From Robertkochia solimangrovi (lineage in GTDB: Bacteria; Bacteroidota; Bacteroidia; Flavobacteriales; Flavobacteriaceae), in contig NZ_QKWN01000008.1 in assembly GCF_007279655.1 (NCBI RefSeq), positions 124,001 through 188,000 of the forward strand: a DNA stretch of 64,000 bases, given 5' to 3'. Position 1 is the first letter of the stretch. Each line of letters begins with the position of its first letter. Of the stretch, positions 37,003 through 45,908 are shown one piece after another. The notes under the pieces are model-generated. The model made no database searches and was not told where the DNA came from. It saw only the letters and a list, made by a program, of their open reading frames with translations. The position numbers and the translations under genes were made by a program.

Positions 37003-37235
37003 GACCTTAAACTTTAAAAATCAGCATCTTAAAATTACGATTCAGAATTGTCTTTTAGTGTAACACAGGTTACATAAGCATGTTAAAAAAGGAGGGGTGC
37101 TGAATGGCTTTAGGAAAGGGAATTGAGCAGATTAAAATACCAAACCCAGCAGAATTCATCAGTGCAACTTTTACGCTGCCGCAATTTCCTACTTATATTT
37201 TATGTCTTAAATTAGGCGATGCTTAAATCGCTTCA

Positions 37236-39821
37236 ATGAAAAAGATCCTATTACTCGTAGTTACTCTATCCCTGGTCTTCGCCTGTAACGACCAAAAATC
37301 TATCGACATCAACGAACTCATCAAACCCGGAATTCCACTGGAACTCGCGCAAATGCGTAAAGCCCGGCTTTCCGATATTTCCTATAACCTGCATTTCAAT
37401 ATTCCCGCTGAAAAGGAAAAGCAAATTCCTGCCGTATTGCGTTTGGAGGTGCAAATGAATTCGCTGGATTATCCGTTGATACTGGATTTCAATGAGCAAT
37501 CCGATCATGTACTCGGCGTTCGGACCAATACTGAGGAAATACCCGTAAGGCATGAACAAGAACATCTGATCATCGATTCCCAGTATCTTAAAAAAGGGGT
37601 AAATGTGGTGGAAATTAATTTTATAACAGGAGAACTTTCCCTCAACAGAAATGATGATTATCTGTATACCTTACTGGTTCCTGACCGCGCCAGTACCGTG
37701 TTTCCCTGTTTCGATCAACCGAATCTGAAAGCTACCTATACCTTGCAAATTACTACGCCTGAAGATTGGAAAGTACTGGGGGGTGCTCCGGAAAAGGAAG
37801 CCTTACAAAGTGGTGATAGGATCACTCATCTATTCGGGAAAACCGATAAAATGAGTTCGTATCTGTTCTCTTTTGTAGCCGGGAAATTCAAGGATACCAT
37901 CATCAATCCCGGGAAATTCGATATGCGTATGCTCTATCGGGAAAATAATGTTGAAAAGATCGAGGAAAGTGTGCAGCCCATCTTCGACCTGCATCAGCAA
38001 TCCATCGATTTTCTGGAGGAGTATACGGCTTATCCGTTTCCGTTTCAAAAACTGGATTTTGCCGCAATCCCGGGATTTCAGTATGGGGGAATGGAACATG
38101 TAGGCGCCATTCAGTATCGTGAATCTTCCTTGTTCCTGGATAATACCGCTACCGAAAATCAAAAATTATCCAGGGCCAAACTGATCGCCCATGAGACTTC
38201 CCATATGTGGTTCGGTGACCTGGTGACTATGAAATGGTTCAATGATGTTTGGATGAAAGAGGTTTTCGCCAACTTTATGGCCGATAAGATCGTGAACCCG
38301 GCCTTTCCGGACATCAACCACGATCTTTTATTTATACTGACTCATTATCCGCGTGCCTATGGAGAAGACCGAACTCGCGGTACGAACCCGATTCGTCAGC
38401 ATCTGGAAAACCTTAAAGATGCCGGTTCGCTCTATGGTGCCATTATCTATAATAAAGCTCCCATCGTTATGAATCTGCTGGAAAGCCTGATAGGGAAGGA
38501 GGTATTTCAGGAGGGGATTCAGGAGTATATCGAGACCTTTGCTGATGGGAATGCCGACTGGAATGAATTGGTAGCGATACTCGATAAACGCACCGATCAC
38601 GACCTGAAAGCATGGAGTAAGGTATGGATCAATGAACCCGGAAGACCTGTGATCTCCGAGGAGATTACTTTTGAAAATGATAAGATCGCTTCCCTGGAAC
38701 TCCTTCAGAAAGCTGAGGATGGTAGCGATAATAGCTGGAATCAGACCTTTAGTATCGGCCTCGTATATCCTGATTCGGTCAAGACGGTTGCCGTGGATAT
38801 GATCGGTGAGCGTACCGAAATCGAAGCAGTTGTCGGACTACCAAAACCTGAAACGATTATCTATAATTATAACGGCATGGGTTACGGGGTCTTTCCGGTC
38901 GATAAGGAATCCATTGACCTGATTCCTCAGATAGAAGATGATGTAGCCAGAACCTATGCGCTGATTAATTGTTATGAAAATTCACTCAACGGCAACCTGG
39001 ATCCGCACTCGACTTATACAATGCTGACCAAAGCGATACTATCGGAAAAGAATGAACTGATCGTAAACCGTATATCGGGCGAACTCTCCGATCTGTACTG
39101 GAATTATCTTTCTGCAGCACAACGAGCGGAAGCCCAAAAACCTTTGGAGGAGTTGGCTTATGGACAATTAAGTGCTGATTTGTCCCCCAATCTGAAAAAG
39201 ATCTTCTTCGGACTCTTTAGTTCAGTTGCGTATTCGGATCAAGGAAAATCACGATTGTATGCGATCTGGAATAAAGAAAAAGTCTTTGACGGACTCCGAC
39301 TGAATGAAGACAGTTATACCGGGATGGCGATGAGTCTGGCACTGTATGGCCATGAAAAGGCAGAAGATATCCTGGAGCAGGCTAAGGCTTCATTAAGCAA
39401 TCCTGATAAGATCAAACGATTTGAATTTCTTGAGCCGGCATTGTCCTCAGAGGTGACCGTGCGGGATGCCGTTTTCGAATCGCTTAAAGAGGAAGGTAAC
39501 CGGGAAAAGGAAAGCTGGGTACTCAGTTTACTGGGGTATCTGAATCATCCTTTGCGTCAGGATACGTCTATCAAATACCTGAAACCTTCTTTGGAAATGC
39601 TCGAGGAGATTCAACGTACGGGAGATATATTCTTTCCCAAAGGTTGGCTCAGTGCCTCTGTCGGTAGGTATACCTCTGAAGAGGCTTATACGATCTTACA
39701 GGAATATCTGGCAGCGCATCCGGATCTGAATCCGGTATTGCTGAAGAAACTCAATCAGGCCGCTGATGATTTGTATAGAAATCATGAGTTGTTTGGGAAG
39801 GAGAAGGTGAGCGCCAGATAG
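37236..39821 (+). CDS. M1-family aminopeptidase (lipoprotein)
   Basis: This 861-residue protein begins with a lipoprotein signal (lipobox LVFAC). Zinc site HETSH is at 319-323, with the third ligand Glu342 in WMKEVF, spaced as in M1 enzymes. The substrate-binding GxMEN motif reads GGMEH, with His in the last place. It removes N-terminal amino acids from peptides in the periplasm or at the outer membrane. The C-terminal half (about 530-861) is helical like ERAP-type domains. It is a single gene. Confidence 0.93.
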   Translation: MKKILLLVVTLSLVFACNDQKSIDINELIKPGIPLELAQMRKARLSDISYNLHFNIPAEKEKQIPAVLRLEVQMNSLDYPLILDFNEQSDHVLGVRTNTEEIPVRHEQEHLIIDSQYLKKGVNVVEINFITGELSLNRNDDYLYTLLVPDRASTVFPCFDQPNLKATYTLQITTPEDWKVLGGAPEKEALQSGDRITHLFGKTDKMSSYLFSFVAGKFKDTIINPGKFDMRMLYRENNVEKIEESVQPIFDLHQQSIDFLEEYTAYPFPFQKLDFAAIPGFQYGGMEHVGAIQYRESSLFLDNTATENQKLSRAKLIAHETSHMWFGDLVTMKWFNDVWMKEVFANFMADKIVNPAFPDINHDLLFILTHYPRAYGEDRTRGTNPIRQHLENLKDAGSLYGAIIYNKAPIVMNLLESLIGKEVFQEGIQEYIETFADGNADWNELVAILDKRTDHDLKAWSKVWINEPGRPVISEEITFENDKIASLELLQKAEDGSDNSWNQTFSIGLVYPDSVKTVAVDMIGERTEIEAVVGLPKPETIIYNYNGMGYGVFPVDKESIDLIPQIEDDVARTYALINCYENSLNGNLDPHSTYTMLTKAILSEKNELIVNRISGELSDLYWNYLSAAQRAEAQKPLEELAYGQLSADLSPNLKKIFFGLFSSVAYSDQGKSRLYAIWNKEKVFDGLRLNEDSYTGMAMSLALYGHEKAEDILEQAKASLSNPDKIKRFEFLEPALSSEVTVRDAVFESLKEEGNREKESWVLSLLGYLNHPLRQDTSIKYLKPSLEMLEEIQRTGDIFFPKGWLSASVGRYTSEEAYTILQEYLAAHPDLNPVLLKKLNQAADDLYRNHELFGKEKVSAR

Positions 39822-39889
39822 TTTTTTTTGATATTGTGGGGAGGTTAAAGTCTTTTGGTCTGCTGGCGCACTGGGGAGTGACGATCCTG

Positions 39890-39975
39890 ACTTCAGCCTT
39901 CGGCGAAGTAGGAGTGTCTCCCGATAGCAATCGGGACTCCTGCCTTCGGCGGCGTCGAGTGTCGCCGCGATTGGT
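39890..39975. repeat. palindromic intergenic repeat patch (probably dispersed)
   Basis: GC-rich compared with its surroundings. A stem-loop at 39910-39941 has AGGAGT / ACTCCT outer arms and CCCGAT / ATCGGG inner arms around the loop AGCA, with GTCT bulged on the left. The stem is bracketed by two near-copies of CCTTCGGCG. Such CCCGAT-ATCGGG elements are common between genes in some flavobacteria. Only one copy is in this window. Confidence 0.55.
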
Positions 39976-40024
39976 GGCCTTTAGCCACAAATGCTTGAGT
40001 GTCCTGTGGTGAAAGTGTCTTCGG

Positions 40025-40076
40025 GTGTTCAGTTCTTCTTGGGGCTTCGCGTGTTCAGTTCTTCTTGGGGCTTCGC
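40025..40076. repeat. two tandem copies of a 26-bp unit
   Basis: The unit GTGTTCAGTTCTTC followed by TTGGGGCTTCGC occurs twice, head to tail, without a mismatch (40025-40050 and 40051-40076). No gene overlaps; the whole gap 39822-40155 is non-coding. Confidence 0.9.
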
Positions 40077-40155
40077 AGGCTCAGGTTTTGAGTTGTAGGT
40101 TGAAATCGATTTTGGATATCTAATTGTTTTTGGCGGTTGGACTGGAGTTATGCTT

Positions 40156-40740
40156 TTAATCCTCAAAAAGGGTGGCTTTTTCATAAGTAAGCTGCAGGTG
40201 CTCCATTTCTTTCCCTGCTATAATTTTTTCATCTACAGGCTCAAATCCTAATTTGACATATAATCGCTTTGCATTTGGATTGTCTTTGTCAACCAGTAAT
40301 CCGAGTGTTTCATGATGCTTGTGAACATATTCTTCGATCAAAAAAAGGAGTATCTTAGAACCGATTCCTTTACCCTGATGGTCAGGTGCTACGCTGATAC
40401 AGTCTATATAATATTCGCCTGCCTGTGTTTCATCTTCCAGTTCAAAAGACCTGCTGAACATCGACATTACCTTTTCGGTCACAGGTTTTCGTAGTGATGC
40501 TAAGTGAGCGCCATTGTAGATCACTGCCATTCCTGCGATAGCTTCCTGAGTTTCTGCCACCCAGCAATTTTCATAAGAGTACTGATTGTTTTTTTCTTTG
40601 ATCAGGCTTTCCAGGAATTGAATGGCTTTATCTTTCGACTTTTCTCCTGCAAAATTATAAGCGATATCTTCCATCGCCAGGAATATAAGTGGGGCTATTT
40701 TTTGAGATTCTTCTTTCTTCGCTTTTCGTATGGTCATCAT
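40156..40740 (-). CDS. GNAT-family N-acetyltransferase
   Basis: This 194-residue GNAT protein has IDCISVAPDHQGKGIGSKIL, the acetyl-CoA motif, and a C-terminal NPNAKRLYVKLGFEPVDEK motif. Start may be either of two adjacent Met codons (MMTIRKAK). Substrate unknown; it differs clearly from the two GNATs near the left end of the window. It stands alone. Confidence 0.85.
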   Translation of the reverse strand: MMTIRKAKKEESQKIAPLIFLAMEDIAYNFAGEKSKDKAIQFLESLIKEKNNQYSYENCWVAETQEAIAGMAVIYNGAHLASLRKPVTEKVMSMFSRSFELEDETQAGEYYIDCISVAPDHQGKGIGSKILLFLIEEYVHKHHETLGLLVDKDNPNAKRLYVKLGFEPVDEKIIAGKEMEHLQLTYEKATLFED

Positions 40741-41169
40741 TATTTTTATGGCTGTTTATTCAATGGGATGCTCATTCGTGGTAAGTTGGCTGTTTGTCTG
40801 TTCTTATAGAATGTTACGTTTCGTGTACTAATGATTACAGCGTATTGAAAAGGGCATTCAAAGATACGCATTGCGAATATATAATGATCTTGTATTCAGG
40901 ATATTATGTTTTTTATTATTTATGTCACCCTTACGACGAGTAACGTGATTCCCGCGATGAGCGGGAAATACTCATGTTCTTATACATGCGAATCTTTGTA
41001 GGTAATAAAAACCATTGGACTGATTGTGAACAACGGTGAGTTGCATAAGGGAAGTGAGTCGCGAACAGGATAATATTTTTGTGAAATAAATGACTGTAAT
41101 AAGTGAAGGTGAAGAAGAATCGATTGCCTTATTAGTTTCCGATGAACTTAAAAGGTATGGCATATTTTT
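40741..41169. other. non-coding gap with small GC-rich palindrome
   Basis: No supported gene. At 40949-40967 lies TTCCCGC, loop GATGA, GCGGGAA, a short palindrome of the type often repeated between flavobacterial genes. A minus-strand open frame at 40972-41163 has no coding character. Confidence 0.4.
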
Positions 41170-41214
41170 AATGATTTTTATTAATGCAACTTTATCGCAT
41201 TAATAAAAATCATT
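41170..41214. promoter_or_regulatory. 45-bp palindromic operator (Fur/Zur-like) before the metal locus
   Basis: Two perfect 18-bp inverted arms (AATGATTTTTATTAATGC and its complement) flank the 9-base centre AACTTTATC. The centre covers the expected -33 site of the promoter whose -7 box is at 41217-41224. A bound repressor there would block transcription. The symmetry and AT-rich arms resemble Fur-family (Fur/Zur) boxes; I infer zinc-dependent control from the downstream genes. Confidence 0.7.
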
Positions 41215-41224
41215 TATATATTTG
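41195..41224 (+). promoter_or_regulatory. promoter of the metal-acquisition locus
   Basis: -7 box TATATTTG (41217-41224) matches TAnnTTTG exactly. Nineteen bases upstream is TCG (41195-41197), two of three bases of the -33 TTG. It overlaps the operator palindrome. The start of transcription would be about 20 bases before the MerC ATG. Confidence 0.6.
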
Positions 41225-41251
41225 CTTTCTGTTTAATCAAATCAACTTCAC

Positions 41252-41635
41252 ATGTCAAAGAACAATACTTTAGATCTGATCGCCATGTCAAGCTCACTCA
41301 TTTGTGCGATTCATTGTGCGGCTGTACCCATAGTGTTCTCATTTACCTCTATGACCAGCTTGCGATTTTTACATAATCCCATCATTGAATGGACCTTCAT
41401 TCTTATTGGGATTGTCTTTGTTGTTTTATCATTATGGCCCGGATATAGGAAGGTACATAAGAGTTCTAAGCCGTTGCTACTGGTTATCGCAGGATTTACA
41501 ATGATCGCATTGAGCAGACTTCATTTTTCGGAGTTATGGGAAATGATGAATACTGTAACAGGAGCTGTTTTGGTATCTATAGCTCATTGGGTAAATTGGA
41601 AACTTACACGATCTGTAGTTCGATGCAATCATTAA
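41252..41635 (+). CDS. MerC-like membrane protein
   Basis: This 127-residue protein has four membrane segments and the MerC pattern SSSLICAIHCAAVPIVF, with a Cys and a CxIHC-like metal-binding pair in the first segment. MerC proteins move mercuric ions, but in Bacteroidota such genes often sit in loci for other metals, with no mer operon. Here it is the first gene after the operator palindrome and no MerA, MerP or MerR is present, so a role in zinc or another divalent metal is more likely. It is located in the inner membrane. Confidence 0.82.
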   Translation: MSKNNTLDLIAMSSSLICAIHCAAVPIVFSFTSMTSLRFLHNPIIEWTFILIGIVFVVLSLWPGYRKVHKSSKPLLLVIAGFTMIALSRLHFSELWEMMNTVTGAVLVSIAHWVNWKLTRSVVRCNH

Positions 41636-41698
41636 GCTTTTATTAAATCCGCATCTGAGATGCTTTGCTTCTCAAAAATATTCCTTTACTTTGAGTCA

Positions 41699-42007
41699 AT
41701 GAGACAGAATTCTATTAAGAATATTATTTTATTTTCTTTCCTGACCATTTTCATTTTTATGAAATTGGAAGGAATTCACGTCTTTTCTCACGTTAAAGAT
41801 CATGCTCATCATTCCGATTGTGCTATTTGCGAGCATGTACTTTATAATATCCATACACCAACACCTCCGGTCGACCTTGAGATTTTCGAATTCCAAAATC
41901 CGGAGATACTACCATTGAGTGTCGAAATTCCGGAACTCGAGATCGCTAAGTCCGGAGAATTGATGACTGGGCAATTCTTCTGCCGCCCACCCCCTTCTTT
42001 TGTATAG
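41699..42007 (+). CDS. small His/Cys-rich membrane-anchored protein (paralogue A)
   Basis: From ATG 41699 (an earlier ATG at 41660 is less likely) the protein has 102 residues: a hydrophobic signal or anchor (8-22), MK-x-x-G-x-H at 21-27, then H31, H35, H37, H38, C41, C44 and H46, and a C-terminal RPPP motif. The family is unnamed to me. The protein at 47330-47659 has the same H27, H31, C41, C44 and H46 at identical residue numbers. The cluster of His and Cys just outside the membrane suggests metal binding or delivery at the envelope. Start choice is supported by this alignment. Confidence 0.72.
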   Translation: MRQNSIKNIILFSFLTIFIFMKLEGIHVFSHVKDHAHHSDCAICEHVLYNIHTPTPPVDLEIFEFQNPEILPLSVEIPELEIAKSGELMTGQFFCRPPPSFV

Positions 42008-42412
42008 ACCTCGAAATTTCTCTTTGGGTAATAAAAGGGTACTATAAAGCTGAATACTGTAAAGATAAGGTGAAGATCCTCTGTTTATGTTTTCAGGTTA
42101 AGCCTGTAGTTATTAGATATACCCCTGAGATATCAGATCTTGCGTTCCCTTCGCATAAATAATTCGATAAAGGTTATCCTTCCGCATGCTCATTTGGAGC
42201 CTTCAGGAACGTTTATATAGTGCTCATAATACTGAAGTAATCACAAAATGTGGCATATAAAGTATGGTGTATTAGATGTTTATTGTCATCGATGTAATCG
42301 CTTTGGCAAATAGCTCTTTTCTTAAATTTCTATGAATACCAGCGATGCTCTTAAGGATACTTACCCTTTCGGATCTGAAAGATTTATTTAGATAATAAAA
42401 AAATTTCAAGAA
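42008..42412 (+). other. 405-base gap, nothing recognised
   Basis: No open frame with coding character was found on either strand. It separates the first two genes of the locus from the GTPase/ABC operon. It may hold a second promoter for the GTPase gene, but no TAnnTTTG box at a good distance was found. Confidence 0.4.
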
Positions 42413-43606
42413 ATGAAAAAATTACCGGTTACAGTCCTTAGTGGATTTTTAGGGGCTGGTAAAACAACACTGTTAAATCATATTTTACAAAATAAGGAAG
42501 GTCTTAAGGTTGCGGTCATAGTGAATGATATGAGCGAGGTCAATATCGATGCACAGCTCATTTCCAGTAAAAATTCACTTTCACGAACCGAAGAGAAGTT
42601 GGTGGAAATGAGTAACGGTTGTATCTGTTGTACACTCCGAGAAGATCTTATCATAGAAGTTGAACGTCTAGCGCTTGAAGAGCGGTTTGACTATCTTATT
42701 ATTGAAAGTTCCGGGATAAGCGAACCGCTTCCTGTAGCTCAGACTTTTAGCTTCGAGAGCGAGGACGGAACTATTGATCTCAGTAACTTCAGTTACATCG
42801 ATACCATGGTTACGGTTGTGGATGCATTTAATTTTATCAAAGATTTTTCCAGTTCAGATTATCTTTTCTCCAGAGATCTTACCAACATACCGGATGATAA
42901 TCGTACCATCGTAAATCTGTTGACCGATCAGATAGAATTCGCCAATGTTATTATTTTGAACAAGATCGATCTTGTCAATAAATTTCAATTAAATGAACTC
43001 TATATCATCTTACGAAAACTGAATTCGGATGCCATCATCATTCCGTCGGAAAATGCCAGGGTTTCCTATAACAAAATCATAAATACGGGATTGTTCGATT
43101 TTGATAAAGCTTCTAATGCAGCCGGCTGGATTCGCGAGCTGGAGAAAGATCATATTCCGGAAACGGAAGCGTATGGTATCGGTTCCTTTGTGTTTAAAAG
43201 CAAAAAGCCATTTCATCCGGAAAGATTTCTGGAATTTGTGAACCATGATTTTCCATTGAGTATTATTAGAAGCAAAGGTTTGTTCTGGTTGGCATCACGC
43301 CCGGGACAGGCTTTGGTTTGGAGTACTGCAGGGGGCTCGACTAAGGTCGATCTCGCAGGAGTCTGGTGGGCTTCCATGCCATTTGTCGAAAGAATCACGT
43401 ATAGTACTTTTTTGGAGAATCAACATTTTATAGAGTCTGAATGGGATTCGGAATATGGTGATCGTAAAAATGAGCTGGTCTTTATCGGGCAGTACATGGC
43501 TACGAAGGAGATCCTCAAGGCCCTGAATAATTGTTTACTTACCGATGCAGAAGTTGAGACCTGGAAAGAAGGACTCTTTAATCCAAAGGATCAATGGCCA
43601 GTTTGA
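42413..43606 (+). CDS. COG0523 (CobW/ZigA-type) GTPase, putative metallochaperone
   Basis: This 397-residue G3E GTPase has Walker A GAGKTT (14-19), a [10 protein letters not shown] switch region, the metal-binding CxCC motif C70-I-C72-C73 ([11 protein letters not shown]), and a guanine site NKIDL. The C-terminal CobW_C domain spans about 270-390. Members bind zinc and deliver metal to client proteins; several bacterial subgroups are Zur-regulated and act during zinc shortage. This fits its place in a metal locus. It lacks a long His-rich stretch. The next gene starts 19 bases after its stop. Confidence 0.93.
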   Translation: MKKLPVTVLSGFLGAGKTTLLNHILQNKEGLKVAVIVNDMSEVNIDAQLISSKNSLSRTEEKLVEMSNGCICCTLREDLIIEVERLALEERFDYLIIESSGISEPLPVAQTFSFESEDGTIDLSNFSYIDTMVTVVDAFNFIKDFSSSDYLFSRDLTNIPDDNRTIVNLLTDQIEFANVIILNKIDLVNKFQLNELYIILRKLNSDAIIIPSENARVSYNKIINTGLFDFDKASNAAGWIRELEKDHIPETEAYGIGSFVFKSKKPFHPERFLEFVNHDFPLSIIRSKGLFWLASRPGQALVWSTAGGSTKVDLAGVWWASMPFVERITYSTFLENQHFIESEWDSEYGDRKNELVFIGQYMATKEILKALNNCLLTDAEVETWKEGLFNPKDQWPV

Positions 43607-43625
43607 AAAGAAAAATAATCTTGAG

Positions 43626-44255
43626 ATGATCGAAGTTCAAAACCTTAATTTTAGATATAAGAAGGATAGTAGGATCCTCAATTTCCCTAACATTACCCTT
43701 AATAATTCCGAAAGTCTGCTTATACTGGGAAGATCCGGAGTAGGTAAAACAACCTTACTCCATCTGCTTTCCGGATTGTTGTCACCTTATCATGGAGCTG
43801 TGGTGGTCGATGATGTCGCGATTCACGAACTAAGTCCTAAAAGGCTGGATGCATTTCGAGGTCATCATATAGGAATCATTTTTCAAAGAAATCATGCGAT
43901 CAGTACGCTGACCGTCGAGGAAAATTTAAGAGCTCGTTTGTTCTTTAGTGGACGGGCTATCAATACGGTGGTCATTCAACAGCTCTTGGAGTCATTGAAT
44001 ATCGCTGATTGTATTTCCCATAGAACCAACGAACTCAGCGAAGGTCAATTACAGCGTTTAGGTATCGCAATGGCAGTAATCCATTCCCCCCGGGTTATTC
44101 TTGCCGATGAGCCGACGTCAAGTCTCGATGATGAAAATTGCATGAAAGTGATCGATCTGTTGAAAAAGCAAGCCGAACTAAATGATGCTAATTTGGTTGT
44201 AATCACACATGATCAGCGTATTACTGCTCATTTCTCAAAAACCATCTTTCTATGA
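43626..44255 (+). CDS. ABC transporter ATP-binding protein (LolD/MacB type)
   Basis: From ATG 43626 the protein has 209 residues; upstream in-frame ATG 43545 lies inside the GTPase gene and adds no ABC sequence. Walker A GRSGVGKTT (35-43), Q-loop FQRNH, signature LSEGQ (137-141), Walker B VILADEP (157-163) and H-loop VVITHD are complete. It belongs to the group that pairs with FtsX-type permeases. Its stop overlaps the start of the permease gene (ATGA). Confidence 0.93.
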   Translation: MIEVQNLNFRYKKDSRILNFPNITLNNSESLLILGRSGVGKTTLLHLLSGLLSPYHGAVVVDDVAIHELSPKRLDAFRGHHIGIIFQRNHAISTLTVEENLRARLFFSGRAINTVVIQQLLESLNIADCISHRTNELSEGQLQRLGIAMAVIHSPRVILADEPTSSLDDENCMKVIDLLKKQAELNDANLVVITHDQRITAHFSKTIFL

Positions 44256-45463
44256 ATATTTGGAGCATTAGTATAAGAAATATTAGTTCCAAACCCTGGT
44301 ATTCGGCCTTAGGACTTATCACGCTTACGCTTAGCATTACATTGCTTTTTGGAATTCAGCAGTTGAACTATACCGTCGAATCGAAACTAAATAATGATCT
44401 GGGGACTATTGATCTTGTGTTAGGAGCTAAAGGTAGTCCGTTACAACTGGTTCTTTCTTCCATATTGCACATCGATAATCCAACAGGAAATATTTCCTAT
44501 GAAGCAGCTGAAGCTGTTCAAAGAAATCCACTGGTTAAAATAGCTGTACCTATTTCTTATGGTGATAATTATAAAGGATTCCGAATCGTTGGTACGACCC
44601 CTGATTTCCCAACCCTGTATAACGTTGAGATAGTGCAAGGGAGAGGTCCAAAGTATACATTGGAAGTGGTTTTGGGTAATGATGTGGCCCAAAAAACAGG
44701 CCTTGACATTGGAGATACCTTTGAAAGTGGTCATGGTTTGGCGGCAAATAGTTTACACCATCATGAAAGGCCGATGAAAGTGGTCGGCATCTATCAACCA
44801 TCAGGAACAGTGATCGACCGACTTATTGTAACCGGTTTAGATAGTGTATGGGAACTTCATGAACATCATGATCATGAAGATGAGAACAGCAAGGAAGCGG
44901 GGGAAGAACATTATAATAAAGAGATAACCTCCCTTCTGGTTTCCTTTAAGAATTTGTCCGGACTACTAAAGTTTTCAAATACTATAAATAGGAATACCGG
45001 TATGCAGGCTGCCATACCAAGATATGAACTGGATCGATTATTTTCATTCGTTGGTATCGGGGTTAAAACTATTTCCTGGATCGCCTTTTTGATCCTGCTG
45101 CTATCAGGGTTGATGATCTGCCTTAATCTAATACAAATGGTAAAGGACCGATCCTTTGATCTCGCCCTGTACAGAACCTATGGTGCGAGCCATCTTCAAT
45201 TGGTGATGATGCTAATTCTGGAAGCATTCATTTTGGTGATTTTAGCGCTTATTCTGGGTTATATACTCTCCCAAACCACCATCTATTGTGTCTTGTATTA
45301 TACGAGTTTGCTGCCTGTAGGGCTTCCGGCTGATTTTTGGTTCAACAGTAATATTATGAATCTGATATTCATTGTGTTAAGTGTGGCCATCATCGCCGTT
45401 AGTATTGCGATTTATCCGGTGCTCAAACTGAACATTTCAAAAATTCTTAGCCATGAAATATAG
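44252..45463 (+). CDS. FtsX/MacB-type ABC permease with His-rich loop
   Basis: This 403-residue protein has one N-terminal membrane helix (about 17-37), a periplasmic MacB-PCD domain, then three helices (about 270-400), the usual FtsX-type topology. The periplasmic domain has an unusual His/acid-rich stretch (HEHHDHEDEN around 203-212, H220) plus HHH at 169-171, likely metal-binding. The pair with the upstream ATPase resembles PA4064-PA4065 of Pseudomonas aeruginosa, a Zur-regulated operon linked to zinc uptake. Substrate and direction are inferred from that similarity. It overlaps the next gene by 11 bases. Confidence 0.9.
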   Translation: MNIWSISIRNISSKPWYSALGLITLTLSITLLFGIQQLNYTVESKLNNDLGTIDLVLGAKGSPLQLVLSSILHIDNPTGNISYEAAEAVQRNPLVKIAVPISYGDNYKGFRIVGTTPDFPTLYNVEIVQGRGPKYTLEVVLGNDVAQKTGLDIGDTFESGHGLAANSLHHHERPMKVVGIYQPSGTVIDRLIVTGLDSVWELHEHHDHEDENSKEAGEEHYNKEITSLLVSFKNLSGLLKFSNTINRNTGMQAAIPRYELDRLFSFVGIGVKTISWIAFLILLLSGLMICLNLIQMVKDRSFDLALYRTYGASHLQLVMMLILEAFILVILALILGYILSQTTIYCVLYYTSLLPVGLPADFWFNSNIMNLIFIVLSVAIIAVSIAIYPVLKLNISKILSHEI

Positions 45464-45890
45464 CCTTTTTTTATTGCTCACAATAATCGGGATCTCTATG
45501 GGATATACCCAAACTGAAATCAGTTGGAAGGTTCTGTCTAAAGTAACATTCGCCGATAAGTATTTTCCCGGTTATGATGATCCTTTTATGTATCCAACTT
45601 TTTTACCTGAAGTCAAAGTTTTGGAATCAAAGACAGTTTCTATCACCGGATATTTTCTGAATGTAGATCCTCAGGAAAAAGTTTTTATGCTTTCTAAAAG
45701 TCCGATGGCATCCTGCTTTTTCTGTGGTGCGGGAGGTCCGGAAACAGTGATTGAAATGGAGTTCTTATCCAGACCTGATTTTCCTACCGATGCGATTGTG
45801 AAAGTGACGGGTAAACTGAGTTTGAATGCAGATGATGTCGAACATTTCAATTATATCCTTACGGGATGTAAAGGCCAATTGATCGAATAA
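45453..45890 (+). CDS. DUF3299-like secreted protein
   Basis: This 145-residue protein has a signal peptide (MKYSLFLLLTIIGISMGYTQ) and a DUF3299-type pattern: ISWKVLSKVTF, then KTVSITGYFLNVDPQEKVFML, and a C-F-F-C pair (Cys88/Cys91) in ASCFFCGAGGPE. Proteins like this stand next to MacB-type ABC transporters in Pseudomonas zinc loci (PA4066). Its Cys pair could bind metal. It overlaps the permease by 11 bases (coupled translation). The function is unproven. Confidence 0.82.
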   Translation: MKYSLFLLLTIIGISMGYTQTEISWKVLSKVTFADKYFPGYDDPFMYPTFLPEVKVLESKTVSITGYFLNVDPQEKVFMLSKSPMASCFFCGAGGPETVIEMEFLSRPDFPTDAIVKVTGKLSLNADDVEHFNYILTGCKGQLIE

Positions 45891-45908
45891 TATTTATAAA
45901 AACTTATA

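Noticed and set aside
40972-41163. 63-codon minus-strand open frame before MerC
   Set aside because: No signal, motif or ribosome site; it sits in a gap with a palindrome and has low-complexity Ser/Leu sequence.
41252-41635. Mercury resistance operon
   Set aside because: MerC stands alone; no MerA, MerP, MerT or MerR nearby.
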